Below, in pieces: positions 52,355-61,303 of a DNA stretch of 64,000 nt; the stretch's first letter is position 1; every line of letters begins with the position of its first letter. The DNA comes from Yarrowia lipolytica (taxonomy: Eukaryota; Ascomycota; Dipodascomycetes; Dipodascales). The position numbers and the translations under genes were made by a program. Under the pieces are notes generated by a model that was not told where the DNA came from, ran no database searches, and saw only the letters and a program-made list of their open reading frames with translations. Location of the stretch: NCBI RefSeq assembly GCF_001761485.1, contig NC_090772.1, positions 1,982,501 through 2,046,500 of the forward strand. Reading direction: 5' to 3'.

Positions 52355-53480
52355 CAACGGGAAAAAAGCCGCTTCGATTCTGATTATTTCTCTCAAGTTG
52401 CAGTTGCATTAGTGTCGTGGATAGTGATAAAAAAAATTAAAAAAATCGCTAATTACGTTGTCATGGTTTACTACAAGTAGGCTATTTTGGGTGCATGTCG
52501 ATGGCACAAATATTTGGTGACGATTTGTTTTCATTTTCCCAATTTCACAATTCCCCAATTTCTCCAGAATTAATTTTTTTTTGTTGAAAATCCGCCCGTC
52601 CCATTTTTTTCCTATTTTTTTCCTCTGCTTTTTTTCCCCTTTGTTCAGCCTTGGCAAGTTGGGAAACCTTATGTTAAATGACCGAATTTCGGCACAAAAA
52701 TGCCTGAAAAATGCGTGAAAAAAATGTCGTCCCAACCGGCAAATCATGTGCCTGATCAGCGTATCTGATCAGCACATGGCCAACATGAGGAATGTACGAG
52801 TGGAGTCAGGTTAGGGTGTGTGGGGAGCAATTGTTCTCAGCTAATTAGCAGAATTGTTCGGTAAAAAAATAAAAATATAAAAAGTTATAAAAGGCCGTGG
52901 GACATGGCAGCACCAACACAACGACGGATAAAAATACATTGGAAATATGTGCCCGTGTTTAGTGGCTCTCTACTACTCGCCCTAACCCGTAGTATGGTGC
53001 CCAGACGACCACATGTGATTTGCCCAACACGGCTGCACGCAACTCAGACGCGTATAATGTAGACCGTGGTTATTTTATTTTATTTTTCGATCAAAAAACA
53101 ATGACCGGAAAATCAAAAACCGGGCAAAAACCAAACAAAATCGGACAAAAGTCGCAGGCAAGAAATCAGGAAAATACGACACCGAAGACGTCGGCAGAAT
53201 GACCGCCGAGATGATGCAAAAAAGACGTGTATTGGTTAGTGTCCTTTGGAATCGTTTGGTTACTGTAATAGGAAGACTTATTTTTTATGTTTAAACGGCG
53301 GAAATTTAACAAGAGAAAATGGAGAAATTTGAAAGGTTAAATAAATAAAATCATCTGAAATTCCTACAAGATGGGAAAAGCTTTTCTATTAGTGAAGGCG
53401 ATGTCGAAATAAAGAATAGATATTCAAAGCCACCCTGATTTATTGATTTTCCCCATTTTTTCTCAGTTTCCCCATTTCCC

Positions 53481-53520
53481 CCAATTTTCCCAATTTTCCC
53501 AATTTTCCCAATTTTCCCAA
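53481..53520. repeat. 10-bp tandem repeat CCAATTTTCC
   Basis: Four perfect head-to-tail units, with a related CCCATTTCC just before. Confidence 0.9.
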
Positions 53521-53645
53521 TTCTTTTGCATTTCATTGTTTTCATCTTTTCCATTTTTTCCACCTTTTTTAATTCAAATGTCCGCTTGAAGCCGTAAACA
53601 TGCTCAAATGTCTCCAAGGTTCGTTGCTTAGGGCAGGGGGAGTAA

Positions 53646-53836
53646 GGGTTAGGACAGGCTTAGGGGGCCAGATTTCCTAAATAGGCAATGAACTAATTAA
53701 GGGTTAGGGTGGCTGTCTTTGTTTTCGCCCTCGTGTATGCATATTTAACTATTAGCGTTAAACTCTCATTATAACCCAAACACAGTGACGGTCCTATGGG
53801 ATACAGAAAAAAAAAAGGGGGTCGATATTATATATA
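53646..53836. promoter_or_regulatory. TTAGGG motifs and TATA element of the GPI-protein gene
   Basis: GGGTTAGG at about 53646-53653, TTAGGG at 53660-53665 and 53704-53709 (GGGTTAGGGT), then TATATATA at about 53828-53836, about 135 bases before the start codon. Consistent with a Tbf1-like activated promoter. Inference from motifs. Confidence 0.4.
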
Positions 53837-53968
53837 CCAGACAAGCATATCTTTGACTGATTTCTACGCCGTTGGAACACATTCGTTTTTTTTCCTGATA
53901 CCCCCCATCACCGACCCTATACACTCTTTACGCGCTTTACGCCATCTACACTCGTTTTTCCAACTACT

Positions 53969-54658
53969 ATGAAGTTCTCCAACTCCGTCTGTTTTGCTCT
54001 TGTGGCCGCTTTTGTGTCTGCCCAGGAGGATGAGGTCACGTCGACGTCGACCTCGACCGTCATTCTTTACTCGACCGTTGGTCTGGAGACCGTGACTGTT
54101 TCTCGATCTCTTGAGACTCCCGCCAATTTTGCCGTGGTTGAGTCTTCTTCTGAGGAGGTTGTGTCTGCCCAGGCTGCCACCATTGAGTCTGAGGCTGTGG
54201 TCTCCACTACTGAGGCCGTGGTCTCCACCTCTTCCGTGGTCTCCTCCTCCGCCGAGTCCACCTCTTCCGTGGTCTCCACCTCCGCTGAGCCCACCTCTGT
54301 CGAGTCCACCTCTTCCGTGATCTCTTCTTCTGTGGTCTCCAACTCCTCCGCCGTGGTCTCCACCTCTTCCGCGGTCCCCACCTCTTCGGTGCGAGCCATT
54401 GCCCTCAACACCACCTCCGAGGCCTCGTCCGTCGCCGTCACCACCTCCACCGGCTTCCAAAACTCCACCGGCTTCCAAAACTCCACCGTGGCTCCCGCCC
54501 CCTCGTCCTCCGTGGCCCGAACCACCGCTGTGGTCTCCGCCAACAACGCCACCGCCTCCGGATCCGTCGTCTCTCCCACCGCTAACGTCAACGGCGCCGG
54601 AGTCAACGGCATTGCTGGCGCTCTGATCGCCGTCGGAGTCGTTGCTGCTCTTCTTTAG
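53969..54658 (+). CDS. Ser/Thr-rich GPI-anchored cell wall protein
   Basis: 229 residues. Signal peptide MKFSNSVCFALVAAFVSAQ, cleaved near residue 18. The mature part is almost all Ser, Thr, Val, Ala and Glu with blocks of VVSTSS and ESTSSV, hence heavily O-mannosylated. A short perfect duplication GFQNST-GFQNST carries N-glycosylation sites. The C-terminus (NGAGVNGIAGALIAVGVVAALL) is a GPI-attachment signal with a plausible omega site at the Asn/Gly pair. Such proteins are linked to cell-wall glucan or held at the plasma membrane. No enzyme domain. Strong codon bias. The long antisense ORF over it results from that bias. Confidence 0.88.
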   Translation: MKFSNSVCFALVAAFVSAQEDEVTSTSTSTVILYSTVGLETVTVSRSLETPANFAVVESSSEEVVSAQAATIESEAVVSTTEAVVSTSSVVSSSAESTSSVVSTSAEPTSVESTSSVISSSVVSNSSAVVSTSSAVPTSSVRAIALNTTSEASSVAVTTSTGFQNSTGFQNSTVAPAPSSSVARTTAVVSANNATASGSVVSPTANVNGAGVNGIAGALIAVGVVAALL

Positions 54659-57193
54659 ATGAGTTAATCGACCTACTCTGGTTCCTCCGGTATTTGGATA
54701 CACCGTTTTTCTTAATTCTACTACCTCGCTTCGACAGCGACCCTTGTCTTTTCTATATACCTGCTTTGATAGCACCGATACTGATGCGTTGACCGTGTTT
54801 TGTTCACGTTGATCGTGTTCTGTAATTAATGAAGTTCTTGATTGATGTGAAGGTCAGCGAGGCCGAGTCGAGGACATAATACGGAGGTAGAGCTCGCCTA
54901 TATTCTGGATATTTGTAATTGACTGTTTGTAGTTGATGGTAAAATGGCAACAGTAATGTTTGATCGTTTTTCGTAGACCTTGTGGACAAGTTGTAGGCCT
55001 CTACTTGTCTCCTCATTGCCCTGGACTGAACTCCCGTACACAGCCCTTATTCACGGTCCTAAGAGTTAGGAAATGAGGTATAAAACAGCTTGGAAACATA
55101 TTCCGCATGGTTAGTGTGGATCTAGGGGCGGTTGGTGTCTGGAGATATCAGGGGATATTGTAGAGCGAGTTCTATCCAAGAAAACGAACAGAAGGTGAAG
55201 GGGGGAGCATTCCCGGGCCCAAAGTCCCCAATAGCTATCTTCACCAATTAAATGAGCATCCGAAGAACAACATTCAGTCATACCATCTCCTTGATGTCCA
55301 CACTAGCCGAAAAAACAGGGTAATCTCGACACCATTGTTTGGTGCCCTAGTCATACTACCTACTGTTAGAGATCTGAGACCTATGATCATAGAAGGTGGT
55401 CGAGTGAGTGAGCTGATTGATAGCACCCGGTCTGGAATGATGTTGAGTAATATCCAACATGGGTGGTTTCATGTCCATACCATCCAGAGACAGTCATGAT
55501 TCCAAAGCACACTGTACAATCCATAATAGACACTGCATTGTGCTAAAAACACCAGTAGTTGCCGTCAAATGCACACTTGTTCATTCCGCTCCAGTACCCC
55601 GAGCTTTGCCTATTCCTCCATCGACAAGAGCACTTTGTTTGTTGTTTTTTGTTGTTTTTTGACGGAAACAGATGCAACTCTGGAAGAAGACAAATTCATG
55701 ACCAACCCACCAAGTGTTGCGAAAATGGACTTCGAGACTTCGATGCCATCTCTTTTCACACCCAATTGTGTTACTAAAACCGACATGGTGTGTTAGCAGC
55801 CTTTTCTCGACTATTTCTAGTGTCCGCCGTATATACCCCTGAGCACCAAACAGTATATACAGCCCAACCCTCAACCCCTAAAATTGTACGGTTGGAGCTA
55901 CAAGTAGTAGATAGGTGGGGATAGAGGAGACAGTTCCGTCGATTGATCAAGTGGAATTCCTCCAACTCGGCTCGGGTCCTACTAACCTGGATGGACAAGC
56001 TGAGGTCGGTGTTCCTGCCTCCTTGACGAAACTGTTCTTGAGAGAGACTCGACTTGGAAACCTGAAGAGTGCGATTAACGGAGTTTATCAACGAGCGGCT
56101 ATCTCCGGTCTCGTTCGTGTTCAAGCCAGTGTCTGTTGGAAAGGTCGTCTGACCATTCTGGTCTCGAGGAGTGGTGTGCCAGGTGGTAGCAGCCCAAGAC
56201 AATGAATGTTTGTCACCGTAGGCGCCTGTACGGGGAATCTCAAACAGATGATGACCGTTGTTACTAGTGAATCACGGTTTCAGTATCCTTGTTACTGATT
56301 CATCGTTGCAGAAACATCGTTACTGAATCGTTGAACGTCGTTACTTGTGGATAACAATATCGACGGCTTTGGATGCCACCAAGTAACTGTCAATTCCAAA
56401 TAGGACATTCACATAGTGAACGCTTCACACCATCGTGAGTTGTCAGTACTGTATGTACTTAGATAACGGACAGTGTGTAGGAGATATCTGTCTGATTCTG
56501 AATCTCTTCTGGAGAACACACTAAGCCTGGGTGTACTGCTATCGGAACCAAAGGGTTCCCTGAAGTCGGTTGCAAGAGGTTACATCAACTAAATATCAAT
56601 GCTCATACGGTTTTTAATAGCGTCACCTCGGTTTGGTGAACAGACGTTTAGACAGGAACCCTACAGTAGAACTTTTTTGTTGGAACCCCATTCAATGTAT
56701 GTACCATACACCAAAGGGACATCGAAAAATGTTCCACAAGACTCATATGGATTGAAAAGTACAGTTGAGAGAAAAAAAACAGTGTCTTTCATTTACTCAC
56801 GTGACTTTTCGCTTTTTAATAAACATAATTGGCCTCATCAGAATCGAACCAGCAGAGTGTGAGACAGTGTACCATAGGAAAATACATAATTAAAATAAAA
56901 ATAAATAATAAATAAATAAATAAGCACTATAATTTTTATTCTATTCTTGTATGTTACACAAACACAAAACTCGAAGTATATAGTTAACCGCAAGTCCAAA
57001 AACTTTTACTTAGTGTCATCATCATCTTTTTATCTTTTATTTGTCTTCGTTCCGTCAATCTACAAGTAGGTCTCGCCTTTGACCTTGCTTAGGGTTTCTG
57101 TGGCCAGAAACCTAAGTTACAGTGTACTCACGCCTTGCTCTCATCATCAAAACACCTGTTCGTCAATTCATGTTGAAAAGCGGTCTGTCGAAA
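54659..57193. other. 2.5-kb gene-poor region
   Basis: No supported gene. Degenerate GTTACTGAATC-like copies near 56257-56352; T-rich and AATAAATA tracts near 55635-55665 and 56895-56930; a CACGTGAC near 56799-56806. ORFs at 55569-55796 and 55774-56202 lack codon bias, the latter also lacks an ATG. Confidence 0.5.
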
Positions 57194-58078
57194 ATGGTCA
57201 ACAACATCAAGGTCGGCTTTGTGCCCGAGCACTTTTCCACTCCCCTTTTCTTCGCCCAGACCCACGGGTACTACGCCCAGAACGGCATTTCGGTGGATCT
57301 CAAGCCCTTCCCGTCGGGGTCCGGTCATATGATCCAGTCGCTTGAGTCTGGCGAAATCGACTATGCAATCGGCCTCACCGAGGCTTTTGTTGCGGGAATC
57401 GGTAAGGGCATGACCCACTACAAGGTTGTAGGTACCTACGTCGACACTCCTCTGTGCTGGGCCATTTCCAGCGGATCTGATCGAGCGGACATCACCTCGG
57501 AAGACCAGCTGGAGGGCAAGACTCTGGGTATCAGCCGAATTGGATCCGGATCCTACGTCATGCCCTTCGTGCTGGCCCACAACAAAGGCTGGAACAAGGA
57601 GTTCAACTGGGAGATTCTCACCAACTTCAAGAACCTGCGAGACTCCGTCAACCACACCGGCGAGGTCAACAAAAGCGACGCCTTCATGTGGGAGGTCTTT
57701 ACCCAGAAGAAGTACTACGACTCTGGCGAAATCAAGAAGATTGGCCAAATCTACACCCCCTGGCCCTCTTGGGTGATTGTCGAAAAGACTGGTCTGCCCA
57801 AGAGCGAGGAGACCACCCCTGCTCTACTCAAGTCAATCAACCAGGGTATCGACTACTTCAACAAACACCAGGAAGAGGCTGTTGAACACATCTACACCAC
57901 TCTCGACTACTCCAAGGAGGATGCTACCGCGTGGTTGGACACTGTCAAGTTTGCCGACGATGTCGCCAAGATTGATATGAAGAAGGTGATTACTAACACT
58001 GTCGATATGCTTAAGGAGGCCAAGATGCTCGACAAGGAGGCTGATGATAAGGTCTATGTGAAGGAGTATGACATTTAA
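57194..58078 (+). CDS. Ca3427-like periplasmic-binding-fold protein
   Basis: 294 residues from MVNNIKVGFVPEHFSTPLFF. The pattern VGFVPEHFSTPLFFAQTHGY, then SVDLKPFPSGSGHMIQSLES, then GEIDYAIGLTEAFVAGI is that of a type 2 periplasmic-binding (SsuA/NMT1-like) fold; the closest named group I recall is the Candida albicans Ca3427 family, whose ligand is uncertain. It is found in fungi without an ABC transporter and lacks a signal peptide here, so it is presumably cytosolic. S. cerevisiae Thi5-type proteins share the fold but have different motifs. The start is uncertain: Met at 57170 would add eight residues; the context at 57194 (GAAAATGG) is better. Good codon bias. Confidence 0.83.
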   Translation: MVNNIKVGFVPEHFSTPLFFAQTHGYYAQNGISVDLKPFPSGSGHMIQSLESGEIDYAIGLTEAFVAGIGKGMTHYKVVGTYVDTPLCWAISSGSDRADITSEDQLEGKTLGISRIGSGSYVMPFVLAHNKGWNKEFNWEILTNFKNLRDSVNHTGEVNKSDAFMWEVFTQKKYYDSGEIKKIGQIYTPWPSWVIVEKTGLPKSEETTPALLKSINQGIDYFNKHQEEAVEHIYTTLDYSKEDATAWLDTVKFADDVAKIDMKKVITNTVDMLKEAKMLDKEADDKVYVKEYDI

Positions 58079-58226
58079 AGGCAGCGAGTTGTCACACGGT
58101 CCGTCGCGCTACCAAGTATATAAACTAAACCAAATTTACATTTGTTATGAGCAGAATGAACAACACGCTGACTAAAAATAGCTATTTCAAAGTGTCATCA
58201 GAACCTGGATATGATCTCTTTAGTCT

Positions 58227-59258
58227 TCAGCTCCTGGGAGACGCGGGAGGGGTGGTCTTGTTGAGATCAAGTTCACCAAATGCTCTAATCAGTGACTGGG
58301 GGAAGGTGTTGGTGGCCGGGGTACTTTTCATTGAAAGATGACACGGACTGTCAGCTGGCTTTTGTTTCTTATGATGCTTTAGACACTTTTTGTGTTTCTT
58401 TTTGAATGAGTCACGTTCCTTCTTCAGCTCATCAACTTGGACTGATAGTTCTTCATTCGACGCCGCCCAACTAGCTCTGTCGGCTGCCCATTTGGACCTT
58501 TCATCACTATGAAACGCCTGAAGGAGTTGGGTTTCGTTTTCCCACAGAGAAGCGTATGATTTCTTCCATCTGGCTCGATCCTCACGGTGATTGTCGACGA
58601 GATTTTGTCGGTCTTGTTCCCACTGAACTTGAGCAGTATCAAACTTGGTTCGTATTTCGGAGAGAGCCGTCTCAAGTTGCTCCTTCTCTCTTTCCCACTC
58701 GGCCTTGTGATCTTCGAGATACACCTCTAGGTATTCTGTCCATTCATCGAGCTCTTCTGCGTCTGTCTCAGCATGTTCCTTACGTTCTTTCAACATGGAC
58801 TTCACTTCCAGTCTCAACAACTTCTCTAGTGCCTTGTGCTCGCCAATGATGTGGTTTCTCGTGGTCAATTTGGTAGATAGAGTGGCCACAAGCTCTTTTT
58901 GATGTTGCAGTTGGTCTGTCAAATCAGAAATTCGAGTCTTCCACTGTCCCGTGAAGTTCATGGTGGTGGGGTCCTCGGATTTGTGCTCAAACACTTGACC
59001 CCGAGGACACTTGAGGGTCTGTCGCTCTACGTCGACTAGTCGCCGATCTATGACGGCCATTCGCTGTTTGGCATCTGCTGTCCATTGCACGAAATCGCAC
59101 AATGTCGACTCCTTTGACCTGATCGTGCTCTTCAACATCTCGATGAGTCGCAACTTTTCCAGCCACAGTCCTTCTAATCTGGAAAGACACTCTGTTCTTT
59201 TCAGATCGTCATCCAAGGAAAGCAACAATTCAGCAATGATGACTTTGTGCCTCTCCAT
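58227..59258 (-). CDS. coiled-coil protein of unknown function
   Basis: 343 residues. Almost entirely helical and charged, with long heptad-like stretches (about 20-65, 105-165 and 170-290), e.g. AEWEREKEQLETALSEIRTK. A Lys-rich segment near 295-310 (KKKHKKCLKHHKKQK) precedes a disordered tail with TPPASPRS, a possible proline-directed phosphorylation site. No family recognised; a structural or scaffolding role would be a guess. Convergent with the Ca3427-like gene, 148 bases apart. Confidence 0.72.
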   Translation of the reverse strand: MERHKVIIAELLLSLDDDLKRTECLSRLEGLWLEKLRLIEMLKSTIRSKESTLCDFVQWTADAKQRMAVIDRRLVDVERQTLKCPRGQVFEHKSEDPTTMNFTGQWKTRISDLTDQLQHQKELVATLSTKLTTRNHIIGEHKALEKLLRLEVKSMLKERKEHAETDAEELDEWTEYLEVYLEDHKAEWEREKEQLETALSEIRTKFDTAQVQWEQDRQNLVDNHREDRARWKKSYASLWENETQLLQAFHSDERSKWAADRASWAASNEELSVQVDELKKERDSFKKKHKKCLKHHKKQKPADSPCHLSMKSTPATNTFPQSLIRAFGELDLNKTTPPASPRS

Positions 59259-59764
59259 ATTGTTCCTGTCGTTAGCATGGATCCAACACTAACAAGTCTC
59301 GGTATGGTATCGTACTCACATTCGCTCTGTCAATGAAGAGATTTCAATCCTGAATGTGACATTTATATAATAACAAGCAACAAGAAACAGCCCCAGACTG
59401 ATATACTGACTACCCCTGGCTAAGGAGTAGATGGAGAATGTTCAAGTGGCATTCTGGACGAGTCACTTTGGGAAACCCGTAGCAAAAATGGATCTGGCAA
59501 TCGTGCCAATGAACAATGGAGATAAATCAGATTCCCAGCATTCACACTCGTCTACTCACTATTCCTCCATTCAACATCCGCTCGATTGAACCAGCCCCAA
59601 AAACAAAATGCACTGGGGGGGATCAAACAGGACCATGATTGGTACCAAAATGATGCCCGGTAGCTGCTGAATACAGCGGTCTTGTTTGTTTTTCTGTTAG
59701 AACGGCGCTTCGTCCCCTTGTCGTCGTTTAATGTGTGTATCGGGCTGTCACAATTTACTCACGA

Positions 59765-59818
59765 AAAAACAAAAAACAAAAAAAAGAAAAAAAAAGAAAA
59801 AAAAAAGAAAAAAAAAAT
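59765..59818. repeat. A-rich tract with AAAAAAAAAG units
   Basis: Runs of A broken by C and then G at roughly 10-base intervals. Confidence 0.85.
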
Positions 59819-60314
59819 GGTCCGTCGGTTTCAAATTAACAATAAGCTTATCGTGAGGCCGATTGTGCATTTAGCGAAACTCTAAAAAACTATACATAAA
59901 AAAAAACCTGTTTTTTTCTCACTGTTTTCGCGACACCGACAGGTATCCTAAACCAGCCCAGTAGAAATCAACTAGAGGGTATCCATGGCATCTTCGTATC
60001 AATTCTGGTCTCTTCCTCTCTCAAATTTCCTACTACTGACAACTTCCGTTCACCCACTCACATATGCCCCATATGAGGCAGGACCAAAATCATCCACATC
60101 AATATCAGTGGAGCAAAGCAGGCGAGAAGGAGCAAAACACGGGTATAATTGTCATATACGACTGGGTCGTGTGGTTCTACATTTCCCTATTTCTGCATCC
60201 GCTCTCTCCTGCTCCTCGGCCACACGACCAAGAGTATTTATATGAACAGTCGGAGCCAGCGTGAGACAGTCGACACTGGAATACAGAATATTCCAACCCC
60301 CCACCCTCCTTCAT

Positions 60315-60417
60315 TCACGTGATTAATCGAAATCTCACGTGATTAATTGGATCTCACGCGATTGCTTGGATATCACGCGATTGATTGGATATCACGCGAT
60401 TGATTGGATCTCACGTC
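60315..60417. repeat. 19-bp E-box-like tandem array abutting a start codon
   Basis: Five units (20, 19, 19, 19, 19 bp) of consensus TCACGYGATTRMTTGGATM, at 60315, 60335, 60354, 60373 and 60392. A sixth, truncated unit TCACGTC runs into the ATG at 60418. Units 1-2 carry the palindrome TCACGTGA, units 3-5 TCACGCGA. Confidence 0.95.
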
Positions 60418-61092
60418 ATGAACGTCCCATCCAAAGGCATGTTTACCACGGCACCTTCCTCTGATGATTATAGCTGCTGCGACTACCTCAACGACGACAG
60501 TAAAGACAGCGCGACGGAGATACCGACACCTGAGAGCCTTGATAGTCACGTGGTCTCCGACATGGCGACTTCTTCAGGACACATGAGCGACATTGACTTT
60601 GATCTTTCGAAATTCAGTTATCTTTTGGAGGTAATGGAGTGCGAGTCGTCTTCGGGTCACGTGGCCTACTCCAATGGCCGGCTTTCTTCTTCTCCGATTA
60701 CTGAAGACTTTTCCAAGTGGCTCGATTTCTCAGTGTGCAGTGATTCGGCGTCCGACTCGCTCGTCAAAGTCACGGTACCAAAGCCTGAGCCACAGCAGCG
60801 GCATCTCAAGCTAGAGAAGAACCTGAATCCGATGATTTCCGATGATTCCATCATTAGTCCAATGTCGGCATTCTTTTCAGATGTCAAGAGTGAGATGGAA
60901 GAGAAAGGAATGACAGCAAATGTGGTTCTAGGAAGGAAGTTTTGCAACTTCGAAGACAGTGACTTCGCACGCTACAACCGAGGCCAGGAGATCCCCAATC
61001 CCCATTACATGCCCTACTCCCCCTCTCAATGGAATTTCATCAGTTCTGAGTTTCAGAAACTATGGCATGAGCTGGAGGATTGTGTCAAATGA
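60418..61092 (+). CDS. hypothetical acidic protein
   Basis: 224 residues, not recognised. Ser/Asp/Glu-rich and probably largely disordered, with a CC pair near residue 19, several potential phosphorylation and sumoylation-like sites (VTVPKPEP, DVKSEMEE) and a C-terminal helix (NFISSEFQKLWHELEDCVK). The composition resembles short transcriptional regulators, but no DNA-binding motif is seen. ATG at 60418 follows directly on the 19-bp array, implying a very short leader or transcription starting within the array. Upstream in-frame codons derive from the array and lack ATG. Confidence 0.6.
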   Translation: MNVPSKGMFTTAPSSDDYSCCDYLNDDSKDSATEIPTPESLDSHVVSDMATSSGHMSDIDFDLSKFSYLLEVMECESSSGHVAYSNGRLSSSPITEDFSKWLDFSVCSDSASDSLVKVTVPKPEPQQRHLKLEKNLNPMISDDSIISPMSAFFSDVKSEMEEKGMTANVVLGRKFCNFEDSDFARYNRGQEIPNPHYMPYSPSQWNFISSEFQKLWHELEDCVK

Positions 61093-61193
61093 AGACTACA
61101 TCGCTAAAAGGAAATATGGATTTAGTACAGATATAATATCGACATCTACGTGATTTTCAATCGCCAAAGTTCGTATATATATACACACGCCCA

Positions 61194-61300
61194 TCATCTT
61201 GGCTTTCTTCGGACATCTTGCTTCTTCGGACACCCATCTTGGCTTCCTCGCACCATCCTTGACTTCTTCGGACACCATCTAGCTTTTCTCGGACACTCTT
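61194..61300. repeat. degenerate CTTCGGACACCATCT repeat
   Basis: Five imperfect units of about 18-22 bp (cores TTCTTCGGACA and CCATCTTGGCTT) fill the 211-base spacer between the convergent stops of the acidic orphan and RMT2. Confidence 0.8.
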
Positions 61301-61303
61301 CAT

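Larger units (their letters stand above)
50445..53968. other. 3.5-kb AT-rich gene-poor region
   Basis: The longest gap but one in the window. No ORF has codon bias. It has several simple repeats (listed separately), TTAGGG motifs at its right end and a GTGAGT at 50695 with a TACTAACTAG at 51130-51139 that could mark a spliced transcript of unknown content. An ORF of 80 codons at 51665-51907 is not convincing. Confidence 0.5.
59259..60417. other. divergent upstream region
   Basis: Between the coiled-coil gene (minus) and the acidic orphan (plus). Holds the A-rich tract at 59765-59818 and the 19-bp array at 60315-60417. ORFs such as 59985-60245 are not supported. Confidence 0.5.

Noticed and set aside
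53641-53710. TTAGGG-rich patch as an internal telomere remnant
   Set aside because: The motifs are scattered, not in tandem, and differ from the telomere repeat known for this species; a promoter element is simpler.
53864-54775. 303-codon Gly/His/Arg-rich frame antisense to the GPI-protein gene
   Set aside because: An artefact of the Ser/Thr/Val-rich sense sequence; composition is repetitive and no motif is present.
55774-56202. 142-codon minus-strand frame
   Set aside because: No ATG, no codon bias, no recognisable motif.
56832-56860. tRNA-like T-arm on the minus strand (GGTTCGATTC)
   Set aside because: The flanking bases do not form a T-stem, and no D-arm, anticodon stem or acceptor could be built.
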